DNA of 64,000 nt from Cryobacterium zongtaii (GTDB taxonomy: Bacteria > Actinomycetota > Actinomycetes > Actinomycetales > Microbacteriaceae). Shown here in pieces: positions 8,933 to 16,803 of the stretch. Within the stretch, counting starts at the first letter, position 1; every line of letters starts with the position of its first letter. The position numbers were made by a program, and so were the translations under genes. The DNA lies in NCBI RefSeq assembly GCF_002909375.1, contig NZ_PPXD01000015.1:62001-126000 (forward strand), written 5' to 3'. The notes below the pieces were generated by a model, which worked only from the letters and a program-made list of their open reading frames with translations, ran no database searches and had not been told where the DNA came from.

Positions 8933-10129
8933 TTAGAAGCCCACGAAGACGGGTTCAGGGTGCAGGATGACGCCGAAGTCGGCCTGCACGCGCTGCTGTA
9001 CGAACCGGGCGAGCTGGCCGATCTCGTCGGCGGTGGCGGTGCCGGTGTTGGTGATGGCCAGGGAGTGCTTGCTCGAGATCGCCGCGCCGGAGCCGGGCAG
9101 CCGGAAGCCACGATGGATGCCGGAGTTCTCGATCAGCCAGGCAGCGCTGAGCTTCACCGTGCGCAGAACCTCGACGCCCGGCATCGGCCCCACACCGGCG
9201 TACTCGTCGAGCGGGATCACCCGGTCGGGCAGCTCGATCTCGGCCTGCTTCCAGCGCGGGGCCTCGTCGGGCAGGGTGCGGGCGAAGCTCTCGGTGACGA
9301 TCGGGTTGGTGAAGAACGACCCGGCGCTGTAGGTGTCGGGGTCGGCGGCGTCGAGCACCATGCCCTTACCGGCCCGGAGGCCGAGCACGCTCTGGCGCAG
9401 TTCGGCCAGCGGCACCCGGTCGCCCAGCTGTACCCCGAGGGCGTTGGCCAGCTGCGGGTAAGTCACCGGCTGGCTCAGGGCGCCGCCGAGCACGGCGGCC
9501 TGTGCCGACATGTCGCGCAGCTCGAGTTCGATGGCGAGCACCACTCCGCGGCGGCCCTGCTTGAGCACCGAGGTGCGGTAGCCGAGGCCGAGTTCGGCGG
9601 CGCTGAGCCGCTCCACCTCGCCGGACTCGAAGTCGAGGAAGTCTATGGCGGCCAGGCTGTTGGCCAGTTCCTGGCCGTAGGCGCCGATGTTCTGCACCGG
9701 GGCCGCACCGCTGGTCCCGGGAATACCGGAGAGCGCCTCGATGCCGGCCCAGCCGTTGGCCACCGTGAGGGCGACGAGGTCGTCCCACGGTTCGCCGGCC
9801 TGCACACGGATGCGCACCGGGCGCCCGTCGACATCCGCGTCGATTTCCGCATCGGCGCCGGTCTCGGCCGCCGTGGCGAGCACCTCCACACCCCGGGTGC
9901 ACACGTGGATGACGGTGCCGTCGAAGCCGGCGTCGGCCGCGACGGTGTTCGAGCCACCGCCGAGCAGCACCCACGGTTCGTCGGAGCCCCAGGCATCCAG
10001 GGCCGCCTGGATCAAGCCGGCCTCATCGGCCGGCGCGACGAGGTGCGCGGGGGCACCGCCGACCCGCAGGGTCGTCAGGTCGGCCAGGGTCACGGGCGCC
10101 GGAACAGGCGCGGCTACGGGGTCGGTCAT
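8933..10129 (-). CDS. murB: UDP-N-acetylenolpyruvoylglucosamine reductase
   Basis: FAD enzyme that reduces UDP-GlcNAc-enolpyruvate to UDP-MurNAc in peptidoglycan synthesis. The 398-residue protein has the FAD motifs LTTLRVGGAPAHL and LLGGGSNTV, the MurB hallmark GIPGTSGAAPVQNIGAYGQE (about 135-155), the catalytic serine region YSAGSFFTNPI and a C-terminal SSKHSLAITNTG with GVILHPEP. The extended YAGV region places it in type I. It is the last gene of a three-gene run after the two MaoC-like genes, 6 bp downstream of the second. Confidence 0.95.
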   Translation of the reverse strand: MTDPVAAPVPAPVTLADLTTLRVGGAPAHLVAPADEAGLIQAALDAWGSDEPWVLLGGGSNTVAADAGFDGTVIHVCTRGVEVLATAAETGADAEIDADVDGRPVRIRVQAGEPWDDLVALTVANGWAGIEALSGIPGTSGAAPVQNIGAYGQELANSLAAIDFLDFESGEVERLSAAELGLGYRTSVLKQGRRGVVLAIELELRDMSAQAAVLGGALSQPVTYPQLANALGVQLGDRVPLAELRQSVLGLRAGKGMVLDAADPDTYSAGSFFTNPIVTESFARTLPDEAPRWKQAEIELPDRVIPLDEYAGVGPMPGVEVLRTVKLSAAWLIENSGIHRGFRLPGSGAAISSKHSLAITNTGTATADEIGQLARFVQQRVQADFGVILHPEPVFVGF

Positions 10130-10135
10130 GGTCGC

Positions 10136-10576
10136 CTAGACCAGCGAGACGCGCGCCTGCGCCTTGCCGAGAACGGTGACGGAGTTGAAGGTCACGGTGA
10201 GGTCGATCCGCGCCACGCCGGCATCCGCGTCGAGCGCGCCCACCTTGGCGATCACGGTCACCACGGCGCCGAGGTCGGGGTCCACCGGCACCGGCCGGGT
10301 GAAGCGCACCTGGTAGTCCAGCACCCGGGCCGAGTCGCCGACCCAGTCGACGACGGGTTGGATGGCCAGGCCCATGGTGAGCATGCCGTGCGCGAGCACG
10401 CCGGGCAGCCCCACCGCGTGGGCGACGTCGTCCCGGTAGTGGATGGGGTTGAAGTCGCCAGAGGCACCCGCGTAGCGCACGAGGGAGTCCCGGGTCAGCG
10501 GGAAGCTGCTCTCGGCGACGATGTCGCCCACGGTGAGGCTCTCGAGGCTGGGCGTGACGGGTGCGCTGGTGGTCAT
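10136..10576 (-). CDS. MaoC-like (R)-hydratase, HadB-type subunit
   Basis: Hot-dog-fold dehydratase subunit. The (R)-hydratase 2 motif is intact: YAGASGDFNPIHYRDDVAHA, with the Asp and His that form the catalytic dyad. In mycobacteria HadB carries this motif and pairs with a HadA-type subunit lacking it, to dehydrate 3-hydroxyacyl-ACP. Here the HadA-like gene overlaps upstream by 4 nt. Placement next to murB suggests a cell-envelope or housekeeping lipid role in this lineage, which is inference. Confidence 0.87.
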   Translation of the reverse strand: MTTSAPVTPSLESLTVGDIVAESSFPLTRDSLVRYAGASGDFNPIHYRDDVAHAVGLPGVLAHGMLTMGLAIQPVVDWVGDSARVLDYQVRFTRPVPVDPDLGAVVTVIAKVGALDADAGVARIDLTVTFNSVTVLGKAQARVSLV

Positions 10577-11019
10577 TCGTCTCCCCTGACGACGAGGGTG
10601 GAGGTGGCGGTGACCACGTGGGCGCCGGTGGCATCGACGATTGTCGACTCCGCGGTGACCATCGAGTGGCCGCCCAGGCTCTTCACGCTGGCGACGCGCA
10701 GCGTTGCGGTGAGTTCGTCACCTGCCACGATCGGGCGACTGTAGCTGAACCGCTGGTCGCCGTGCACCACCCGGGTGAAGTCGATGCCGGCGTCGGGCTC
10801 GGCGAGCAGCTGGGCGAGGGTCGCCTCCTGCACCACCACGGCGAATGTCGGCGGCGCGACGATGTCGCTGTGCCCCGCGGCACGGGCGGCGTCGGGGTCG
10901 AAATTGATCGGGTTGGTCGCGAAGACTGCACGCGAGAACTCGCGCACCTTCTCCCGGCCGACCAGATACGGCGGCACGGCGGGAAAGACCCGACCCTGGA
11001 TTGCTGGATTCACGGACAC
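10573..11019 (-). CDS. MaoC-like dehydratase, HadA-type N-terminal domain
   Basis: 148-residue hot-dog protein of the FAS1-type dehydratase N-terminal family, with REKVREFSRAVFATNPINFD near the start, VAPPTFAVVVQE and HGDQRFSYSRPIVAGDEL. It lacks the D-x-x-x-x-H catalytic motif of its partner, as expected for the stabilising or substrate-binding subunit of a HadAB-like heterodimer. It is the first gene of the hadA-hadB-murB run. The GTG at 11019 lies 6 nt after a TACACT -10 element; a second GTG two codons on gives nearly the same protein. Confidence 0.86.
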   Translation of the reverse strand: MSVNPAIQGRVFPAVPPYLVGREKVREFSRAVFATNPINFDPDAARAAGHSDIVAPPTFAVVVQEATLAQLLAEPDAGIDFTRVVHGDQRFSYSRPIVAGDELTATLRVASVKSLGGHSMVTAESTIVDATGAHVVTATSTLVVRGDE

Positions 11020-11025
11020 GTATCG

Positions 11026-11031
11026 AGTGTA
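11026..11031 (-). promoter_or_regulatory. -10 hexamer TACACT, leaderless hadA-like
   Basis: TACACT on the minus strand ends 6 nt before the GTG at 11019, with no Shine-Dalgarno motif between them. Confidence 0.6.
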
Positions 11032-11083
11032 CTTGCGCCCCGCAGAATTGTTCGGTCGGGCCGGTTAGGGCAGACTTGGCCCA

Positions 11084-11560
11084 GTGGATTACGTACAGGT
11101 CGCACTGACCGCCCCCGAGGTTGCCCCCCTGCTCACCGGCCTGCGCCAGGAGTACGACGCCCGCTACGGGCACGGCGCCGGCGAGTCGGTGCTGGATGTC
11201 GACGCCGGCGAGTTCGAGTCGCCGACCGGAGCGTTCGTGGTACTCCTGGACGACGGCACGACGGTCGCGGGCGGCGGCATCCGGCGCATCGACGACACCG
11301 TCGTGGAGATCAAGCGCATGTGGACGAACCCGGACTACCGCCGCCAGGGCTACGCCAGCCGGATGCTGCGCGAACTGGCCGGCCTCGCCCGCCAGCTCGG
11401 TTATCAGACGGTGCGGCTTGAAACCGGGCACGCCCAGCCGGAGGCGCTCGCGCTGTACCGTCGGTTGGGATTCGCCGAGATCGGCAGCTACGGTCCCTAC
11501 GAGAACGCGACGGCCTTCGAGCTCGACCTCGATGCTGTCACGACGAAGCCCCGCCACTGA
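11084..11560 (+). CDS. GNAT-family N-acetyltransferase
   Basis: Acetyl-CoA-dependent acetyltransferase, substrate unknown. The 158-residue protein shows the GNAT order: strand beta2-beta4 region FVVLLDDGTTVAGGGIRRI, the acetyl-CoA pyrophosphate loop MWTNPDYRRQGYASRML (the R/Q-x-x-G-x-G/A signature), then VRLETGHAQPEALALYRRLGFAEIG with the motif B tyrosine. A CAGACT hexamer lies 7 nt before the GTG start, so it may be leaderless. It converges on metQ across a long hairpin. Confidence 0.9.
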   Translation: MDYVQVALTAPEVAPLLTGLRQEYDARYGHGAGESVLDVDAGEFESPTGAFVVLLDDGTTVAGGGIRRIDDTVVEIKRMWTNPDYRRQGYASRMLRELAGLARQLGYQTVRLETGHAQPEALALYRRLGFAEIGSYGPYENATAFELDLDAVTTKPRH

Positions 11561-11587
11561 GGCCGTAGCGGCCGGCAGTGACGGGGC
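11548..11587. terminator. Bidirectional terminator-like hairpin between GNAT gene and metQ
   Basis: Arms GCCCCGCCACTG (11548-11559) and CAGTGACGGGGC (11576-11587) pair except for one C/A, with an inner GGCCG-TAG-CGGCC stem. The GNAT stop codon is inside the stem. There is no T-run, so termination may be inefficient. Confidence 0.6.
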
Positions 11588-11610
11588 GTGCGAGCGCGGG
11601 GTCGTCAGGG

Positions 11611-12444
11611 TCAGACGGCGGGGATGACCAGTCCGCCCCAGGTCTCCTCCATGTAGGCCTGCGTCTCGTCTGAGAGCAGCAGCTCCGTGAGCTTGACGAT
11701 GCGCGGGTCGTTCTCCAGCTCTGGCGTGGTGGCCAGCACGTTGAAGTAGGGGCTGTCCGAGCCCTCGATCAGGATCGCCTGGTCGGCGGTGAGCCCGGCC
11801 GGCAGAGCGAACGAGATGGTGACGAACGCCACGTCGACATCCTGCACGGCCTGCGGCAGGGTGGCGTTCTCGATCTCGCGGAACTCGTACTTGTTGGGGT
11901 TGTCAGTGATGTCGGCGAGCGAGGTGGGCTCGTCCGTCGTCTCGATCAGGCCCTCGGCGGCGAGGATCTTGAGCGCGCGGCCCTCGTTGGTCGGGTCGTT
12001 GGGGATGGCGATGGTGGCGCCGTCCTTGAGGTCGTCGAGGGAGTCCACGGTGTTGCTGTAGAACGCGGCGCTGGGCAGGTAGATCTCGCCGACGCTGACC
12101 AGGCTGCCGCCGGCCTGCTCGTTGTAGGTCTTCAGGAAGGTGGCGTTCTGGAACAGGTTCGCGTCGATCGAACCGTCGGACAGGGCCACGTTGGGGGTGT
12201 TGTAGTCGGTGAAGTCCTGGAAGGTGATGTCCAGCCCGGCGTCGGCGGCCAGGTTGTCCTGCACGAACTTGAGGATGTCGCCGGCCGGGGTGGCCAGGGC
12301 GCCCACCGTGATCGTGCCGAGGTCGTCGCCGGCTCCGGTCGTGGCGGGCTCGTCGGTCGTTCCCGCGCAGGCGGTGAGGGCGAACAGGGCGGAGAGGGTG
12401 ACGGCGGCACCGGCAAGGCGCGTTCCGCGGGAGGTGAACTGCAT
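11611..12444 (-). CDS. metQ: Methionine ABC transporter substrate-binding lipoprotein
   Basis: NlpA/MetQ-family lipoprotein that captures D/L-methionine or a derivative outside the membrane. From the ATG at 12444 the signal peptide MQFTSRGTRLAGAAVTLSALFALTAC ends in a lipobox with Cys26. The mature protein has the family features ITVGALATPAGDILKFV, NANLFQNATFLKTYNEQAG-like text (DANLFQNATFL) and IAIPNDPTNEGRALKIL. A GTG 11 codons upstream is possible but gives a poor signal peptide. It is the last gene of metN-metI-metQ, 72 bp after metI. Confidence 0.93.
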   Translation of the reverse strand: MQFTSRGTRLAGAAVTLSALFALTACAGTTDEPATTGAGDDLGTITVGALATPAGDILKFVQDNLAADAGLDITFQDFTDYNTPNVALSDGSIDANLFQNATFLKTYNEQAGGSLVSVGEIYLPSAAFYSNTVDSLDDLKDGATIAIPNDPTNEGRALKILAAEGLIETTDEPTSLADITDNPNKYEFREIENATLPQAVQDVDVAFVTISFALPAGLTADQAILIEGSDSPYFNVLATTPELENDPRIVKLTELLLSDETQAYMEETWGGLVIPAV

Positions 12445-12516
12445 GGGAGGGCTCTTCTCGTGGGTGGTGGTGGCCACGCCGTCATACTGACGCGGCGCGG
12501 TCGGGTGGGGTCGGGG

Positions 12517-13284
12517 TTACGCGCCGGTGACGGCGCTGGCACGCAGGGCCGGCGCGGTCTTCTCCGCGCGAGTCGGCCGGGACCTGTGCGCGAATCGCTT
12601 GGCCAGCATCGTCGCCAGCCCCTGCAGCACCATGACGATCACGAAGATCACGATGATCACGGCGACCATGTGGATGGTGCTGTAGCGCTGGTAGCCGTAG
12701 CGCACGGCCACGTCGCCCAAGCCGCCGCCGGCGACGGTGCCGACCATGGCCGAGAAGTTGATGATGGAGGTCACCGTGGTCGACAGGCCCAGGATCATCG
12801 GCGAGAGCGCCTCGGGCACGAGGACCTTGGACACGATCTGCCAGCGGGTCGCACCGAGCGACTCCGCGGCCTCGATCAGACCGGTGTCGACCTCCTTGAT
12901 CGCGATCTCCACCATGCGGGCGAAGAACGGGATGGCCACAACGGCCAGCGGCACGATGGCGGCGGTGGGCCCGATGAAGGTGCCCACCACCAGCCTGGTG
13001 AACGGGATCAGGGCCACCATCAGGATGATGAACGGCACGCTGCGACCGAGGTTGACGACGAAATCGAGCACCCGGTTGACCACCCGGCCGAGCCGGCGGG
13101 AGCCGAACGGGCTCTCGAACAGGCCGCCGGGTTCGGTGCCGACGAGCACGATGCCCAGCGGCAGGCCCACGATGATGGTGATGAGCAGCGAGATGCCGAC
13201 CATGTAGAGGGTCTGGCCGGTGCCGATGAGCAGCACCTGGACCAGGTCAGACCAGAATTGCGGCAGCGATGGATCCAGAAGCAC
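12517..13284 (-). CDS. metI: Methionine ABC transporter permease
   Basis: Membrane subunit of the MetNIQ importer. The 255-residue protein has five to six spans and the EAA loop IEAAESLGATRWQIVSKVLVPEALSPM that docks on MetN. The MetI-typical LGRSVPFIILMVALIPFTR occurs near residue 85. It starts 2 bp downstream of metN and is co-transcribed with it. Methionine is assigned from family membership and the paired MetQ/MetN; related transporters can carry other amino acids. Confidence 0.94.
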   Translation of the reverse strand: MLLDPSLPQFWSDLVQVLLIGTGQTLYMVGISLLITIIVGLPLGIVLVGTEPGGLFESPFGSRRLGRVVNRVLDFVVNLGRSVPFIILMVALIPFTRLVVGTFIGPTAAIVPLAVVAIPFFARMVEIAIKEVDTGLIEAAESLGATRWQIVSKVLVPEALSPMILGLSTTVTSIINFSAMVGTVAGGGLGDVAVRYGYQRYSTIHMVAVIIVIFVIVMVLQGLATMLAKRFAHRSRPTRAEKTAPALRASAVTGA

Positions 13285-13286
13285 GG

Positions 13287-14273
13287 TTACTCCCCCACGA
13301 TTTCGACGAGCATGCCCTGGCTGCGCAGGTCTGAGATGGGCGCGGCATTGCCCGCCGCGCTGCCCGGCAGCGCCAGGCGGGTGCGGCCGGCCTGGTTGCC
13401 GCCGATGGTCTCGATGGCAGCGCCGAGGATCGACACGTCCAGACCGTAGGTGCGCGCCAGCTGCGCGATCACGGGGCGGTCGGCCGACCCGCCGCTGAAG
13501 GTGATGTCGATGACGGTGTCGCCCGGCAGCGACGGCACGGCGCCGAGCGGGAAGAGCTCGTGCGCGAGGCGGGACCCGGCGGTGGAGATCAGCGAGACTA
13601 TGCGCCCCTGCTCGACGATCCGGCCGCCCTCGATCAGCGCGGCGGAATCGCAGATGCGCTTGACGACATCCATCTCGTGCGTGATCAGCAGCACCGTCAG
13701 GCCCAGGTCGGTGTTGATGGTCTTGACCAGGTCGAGGATCGACCGGGTGGTTTCGGGGTCCAGCGCGCTGGTGGCCTCGTCGGAGAGCAGCACCTTGGGG
13801 CTGCCGGCCAGCGCCCTGGCGATGCCCACTCGCTGTTTCTGACCTCCGGACAGCTCCGCCGGGTAGGCGCCGGCCTTGTCGGCGAGGCCGACCAGGTCGA
13901 GGATCTCGAGGGCACGGCGGCGGCGGGCGTCGCCGTCAACGCCGATGATCTCCAGCCCCAGTTCCACGTTTCCGCGCACCGTGCGGCCGGCCAGCAGGTT
14001 GAAGTGCTGGAAGACCATGCCGATCTTGCGGCGGGCACGGCGCAGATCGGCGGGCGAGAGAGCGGTGAGCTGGTCGCCGTCGACGGTCACGGTGCCGGAG
14101 TCCGGCCGTTCGAGCAGGTTGACCGCGCGGATCAGGGTGCTCTTACCGGCACCGCTCTGACCGATCACCCCGAAGATCTCCCCTTCGGCGACCTCGAGCG
14201 AGACGTCCTGCAGGGCAGCGGTGACGGTGCCGCCGGAGCGGAAGGTCTTGGAGACGTGCTGTACGGAGATCAC
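13287..14273 (-). CDS. metN: Methionine ABC transporter ATP-binding protein
   Basis: ATPase of the methionine importer, 328 residues from the GTG at 14273. It has Walker A GQSGAGKST (about 38-46), signature LSGGQKQRVGIARAL, Walker B VLLSDEATSALDP and H-loop LLITHEMDVV. The C-terminal ~90 residues form the NIL regulatory domain, which binds methionine and inhibits transport in E. coli MetN. A longer open frame upstream is not used: a CAGGA site precedes 14273 and a good promoter lies inside the longer frame. Confidence 0.94.
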   Translation of the reverse strand: MISVQHVSKTFRSGGTVTAALQDVSLEVAEGEIFGVIGQSGAGKSTLIRAVNLLERPDSGTVTVDGDQLTALSPADLRRARRKIGMVFQHFNLLAGRTVRGNVELGLEIIGVDGDARRRRALEILDLVGLADKAGAYPAELSGGQKQRVGIARALAGSPKVLLSDEATSALDPETTRSILDLVKTINTDLGLTVLLITHEMDVVKRICDSAALIEGGRIVEQGRIVSLISTAGSRLAHELFPLGAVPSLPGDTVIDITFSGGSADRPVIAQLARTYGLDVSILGAAIETIGGNQAGRTRLALPGSAAGNAAPISDLRSQGMLVEIVGE

Positions 14274-14297
14274 GGTGGTCCTGAGGGTTCGCGCGGC

Positions 14298-14327
14298 CTT
14301 GTACCGCAGTGATTCCGAGTGTGTCAA
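14298..14327 (-). promoter_or_regulatory. metNIQ promoter, TTGACA-18-TACAAG
   Basis: On the minus strand TTGACA (14322-14327) is 18 nt from TACAAG (14298-14303). The predicted start near 14290 leaves a ~17-nt leader, too short for a SAM riboswitch. Control is therefore probably by a DNA-binding repressor. Confidence 0.7.
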
Positions 14328-14353
14328 TCGCAACGCCGCGGGCCAAATCACTG
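14307..14353. promoter_or_regulatory. Candidate operator: CAGTGATT/AATCACTG inverted repeat
   Basis: Perfect 8-nt arms at 14307-14314 and 14346-14353 flank the -35 element of the metN promoter; the inner arm lies in the -35/-10 spacer. The placement fits a repressor site. The 31-nt spacing is long, so a chance match is possible. Confidence 0.35.
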
Positions 14354-14421
14354 TGACGAAATAAGTCGCCGGGCCTCCGGAAGCCACACCGACACTCCGC
14401 GCGGGATAACGTTGACTCGTT

Positions 14422-14976
14422 ATGCATAACAAATTGACCCCACACCCCGATCTTCCGATCGACCTGCCCACGGCCGAACGACTCGCCAAGGCCGTCGAAC
14501 ACTACGGCGAGTCCACCGTCGTCGACCACTCCGTAGCCCTGATGCGCGGCAAGAACGCCGGCAAGGACTTCCTGCTCTACGTGGGCGGCCGGCACGCGCT
14601 CGGCATCCTCGAGGGAGCGCCGGCGCTGTACTGGCCCGAGCTGTGGGGAGCCCGTGCGCTGCTGCACGTCTGGAACGACTCCGCGGCGCCGTACGTCGTC
14701 GTTGGCTTGAACAACGAGGCCTGGCGCATCCGCGAGATGTGCGCGAAGGTCGTCATGCTGCGCAAGCTGGATGTCGCGCCCAAGCTCGTGAAGGCCACCA
14801 CCGACGAGGTGCCCCGCGTGCGGGTCGCCGCCCTCAACGCCCTCGCCGAGCAGGGTCGCGAACAGGACATCCCCACCATCGTGGTGCGCCTGCGCGACCC
14901 CGACAAGGATGTGCGCCGCGCCGCCCAGCAGGCCCGCGATGCCATCATGACCCGGCTCAACCTGCCCAAGGAGTAA
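14422..14976 (+). CDS. HEAT-repeat protein
   Basis: 184-residue alpha-helical protein whose second half contains helical pairs of the HEAT/PBS-lyase type: WRIREMCAKVVMLRKLD, VPRVRVAALNALAEQG and PDKDVRRAAQQARDAI, each with the conserved P/V...R/D-VR-AA pattern. Such repeats usually bind protein partners; no enzymatic motif is visible. Its last codons contain the AAGGAG ribosome-binding site of the following SGNH hydrolase, so the two are co-transcribed. The function is unknown. Confidence 0.8.
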   Translation: MHNKLTPHPDLPIDLPTAERLAKAVEHYGESTVVDHSVALMRGKNAGKDFLLYVGGRHALGILEGAPALYWPELWGARALLHVWNDSAAPYVVVGLNNEAWRIREMCAKVVMLRKLDVAPKLVKATTDEVPRVRVAALNALAEQGREQDIPTIVVRLRDPDKDVRRAAQQARDAIMTRLNLPKE

Positions 14977-14979
14977 CCC

Positions 14980-15792
14980 ACGAACGCCATCCCCACTCCG
15001 AATCAGAGCACCCCGCACCGAAACGCACAGCCGTACCGACGGTATGTGGCGATCGGTGACAGCTTCACCGAGGGCGTCGGCGACGACCTGCCCGACGGCC
15101 AGGTTCGCGGCTGGGCCGACCTCGTAGCGATCGGGCTGGCTGCGGCCACCCCCGAACCGGTCTCCTACGCGAACCTCGCCATCCGCGGCAAGCTGCTCGG
15201 TCCGATCGTGAGCGACCAGCTCAAGCCGGCTCTGGCGCTGAAACCCGACCTGCTCACGGTATGTGGCGGCGGCAACGACATGATGCGCCCACGGGTGGAA
15301 ATCTCCTACGTCGTCGATCTGCTCGACCACGTCGTCGAGAAGGCCGTGGCCGACGGCATCCACGTTGTGGTGCTCAGCGGCGGCAACCCGTCCAGGCACC
15401 TGCCACTGGGCTCCCTGATGCAGAAGCGCGGCGACAGGCTCGCCGAGGCCGCCAGGGAGACCTTCGGCAAGCCCGGCGTGACCCTGGTCGACAACTGGAT
15501 CGATACCGAGCTCATGAACGGCCGGTTCTGGTCAGCCGACAAGTTGCACCTGAACGCCCGCGGGCACACCAGGGTCGCGACGAATGTGCTCACCGCACTG
15601 AACGTGCCGATTCCCGCCGGGTGGGCCCAGGGCGCGGCCGGCGAGGCCCCGCCGCGGGAACGCATCCAGGACACCGCCGCGTACTACGCCGCCTACGTGC
15701 TGCCCTGGATCGGACGCCGGCTCACCGGCCGGTCATCCGGTGACGGCCGCCCGCCCAAGCGCCCCGAGCTCACCGTCGTCGAGACGCCGTAG
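14980..15792 (+). CDS. SGNH/GDSL hydrolase, probable ACG start
   Basis: Lipase/esterase-like serine hydrolase. Block I GDSFTEG holds the nucleophile Ser, block III is VCGGGNDM and block V is DKLHLNARGH with the Asp and His. The first annotatable start is the GTG at 15046, which would begin MAIGDS and remove most of the first beta strand. The open frame continues upstream without ATG, GTG or TTG to an ACG at 14980, placed 6 nt after AAGGAG. That gives a natural N-terminus, so ACG initiation, or an ATG-to-ACG change, is likely. The product is 270 residues by this reading. Confidence 0.78.
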   Translation, partial: TNAIPTPNQSTPHRNAQPYRRYVAIGDSFTEGVGDDLPDGQVRGWADLVAIGLAAATPEPVSYANLAIRGKLLGPIVSDQLKPALALKPDLLTVCGGGNDMMRPRVEISYVVDLLDHVVEKAVADGIHVVVLSGGNPSRHLPLGSLMQKRGDRLAEAARETFGKPGVTLVDNWIDTELMNGRFWSADKLHLNARGHTRVATNVLTALNVPIPAGWAQGAAGEAPPRERIQDTAAYYAAYVLPWIGRRLTGRSSGDGRPPKRPELTVVETP

Positions 15793-15799
15793 GGCGCAG

Positions 15800-15834
15800 A
15801 ACGGGCCGCGTGTTGTCCACGCGGCCCGTTTTTG
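15800..15834. terminator. Rho-independent terminator, bidirectional
   Basis: Perfect 13-bp stem AACGGGCCGCGTG / CACGCGGCCCGTT with a 5-nt loop and a TTTTT tail on the plus strand. It lies between the convergent SGNH hydrolase and small membrane protein genes. Confidence 0.9.
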
Positions 15835-15848
15835 GTGTCGAGGACGAA

Positions 15849-16010
15849 TCAGACCTTGCGGCCCGAGATCGTCCGGAGCAGGAAGACGATGACGGCGATC
15901 ACTGCGAGGACCACACCGACCCAGAGCAGGAATTGCAGGGACTCGACGAGCCCGCCGGTGATGAGCAGGACCACGGCCACGATGGCGATGATGATGACTA
16001 GAAGATTCAT
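15849..16010 (-). CDS. Small hydrophobic membrane protein, 53 aa
   Basis: Short gene with a clear AGGAAAGG ribosome-binding site 8 nt before the ATG at 16010. The 53 residues form two membrane spans (MNLLVIIIAIVAVVLLITGG and FLLWVGVVLAVIAVIVFLL) joined by a short polar loop LVESLQ, with a basic tail RTISGRKV. This topology is common among small actinobacterial membrane proteins of unknown role. It is separated from the neighbour upstream and ends at the shared terminator, so it is probably expressed alone. Confidence 0.8.
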   Translation of the reverse strand: MNLLVIIIAIVAVVLLITGGLVESLQFLLWVGVVLAVIAVIVFLLRTISGRKV

Positions 16011-16101
16011 GTGTCAAACCTTTCCTAGAACCGAGGGTTTCCTCGTGTTCGAGATGTTAGACCCCCGACGGCGCTGATCGCGAGCTATTTCTGAGTTTTC
16101 G

Positions 16102-16803
16102 TCAGCGTGTCATCACCTGGTCGGCGAGGTAGCCGCCGAATCCGCCCGGCACCCGGCCGTCCAGCCGGCCAGAGGTGAGCACCGGGATGAGCGCGGTGCG
16201 GCACTCCCGCGCGCCGAGGGTGCGGAGCGCCTCCACCAGCAGCACGTCCTCGTCCGAGTCGACGTCGCTGAACCCATCGGCCTGCAGGTAGCGGTCGGCG
16301 CGCACACCCAGGTTGGCGCCGTGCACGTGCGGATGACCGTCGACCAGGGTGTGCGACCCGTGCCAGCGGGCACGTTCCTGCACCGGCAGTTCGTCGTCGG
16401 GCAGCACGGTGCCGAGCACCAGTTCGGTGCCGGCCTGGGCCAGGGCCAGCTGTGCCGTCAGCCAGCGCCGGGGAACCGCGGAGTCGGCATCCGTCGTGGC
16501 CACCCAGGTGTGCGCCGCCGCCGCGTCGGTCAACAGGTGGGCCACGCCCTCCCGGCGGGCCGAGCCGACCGATCCCGCCGAGCACTCCAACGCCCTGAAC
16601 TGCGGCCACTGCGCCACGACCTCGGCAGACCCGTCGGTGCAGCGGTCGAGGACCACGACGACCGAGATGGCCGGGGCGTCCGTGCCGAACTCGTCCTCGA
16701 CGGCCTGCACGGCGTCGGCGAGCGCGGCCAGGCACCGCGGCAGCCGGCTCTCCTCATCGCGGGCCGGGACCACCACGATGAGTCTGTCGATGCGAGTCGT
16801 CAC
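16102..16803 (-). CDS. Family 2-like glycosyltransferase
   Basis: 233-residue GT-A-fold enzyme: IVVVPARDEESRLPRCLAAL at the N-terminus, DRCTDGS (53-59) and a TTDADS metal-binding DxD-like motif (105-108), followed by ANLGVRADRYLQADGFSDVDSDEDVLL with the catalytic acidic pair. No membrane span is seen. Its GTG start overlaps the stop of the upstream deacetylase-methyltransferase gene (GTGA), so it belongs to a translationally coupled cluster. The sugar donor and acceptor are unknown. Confidence 0.87.
   Translation of the reverse strand: MTTRIDRLIVVVPARDEESRLPRCLAALADAVQAVEDEFGTDAPAISVVVVLDRCTDGSAEVVAQWPQFRALECSAGSVGSARREGVAHLLTDAAAAHTWVATTDADSAVPRRWLTAQLALAQAGTELVLGTVLPDDELPVQERARWHGSHTLVDGHPHVHGANLGVRADRYLQADGFSDVDSDEDVLLVEALRTLGARECRTALIPVLTSGRLDGRVPGGFGGYLADQVMTR

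Noticed and set aside
8804..10744. Long plus-strand open frame opposite murB and the MaoC genes
   Set aside because: It is the complement of real genes with strong family motifs, its composition is Gly/Arg/His-rich and it has no ribosome-binding site; high GC produces such shadows.
14298..14420. SAM riboswitch upstream of metN
   Set aside because: The best promoter leaves only ~17 nt of leader, and I could not pair a SAM-I, SAM-II or SAM-IV core in the preceding DNA.
14274..14489. 72-codon upstream extension of metN
   Set aside because: It runs through the promoter and into the divergent HEAT-repeat gene; the GTG at 14273 has a ribosome-binding site and the normal MetN N-terminus.
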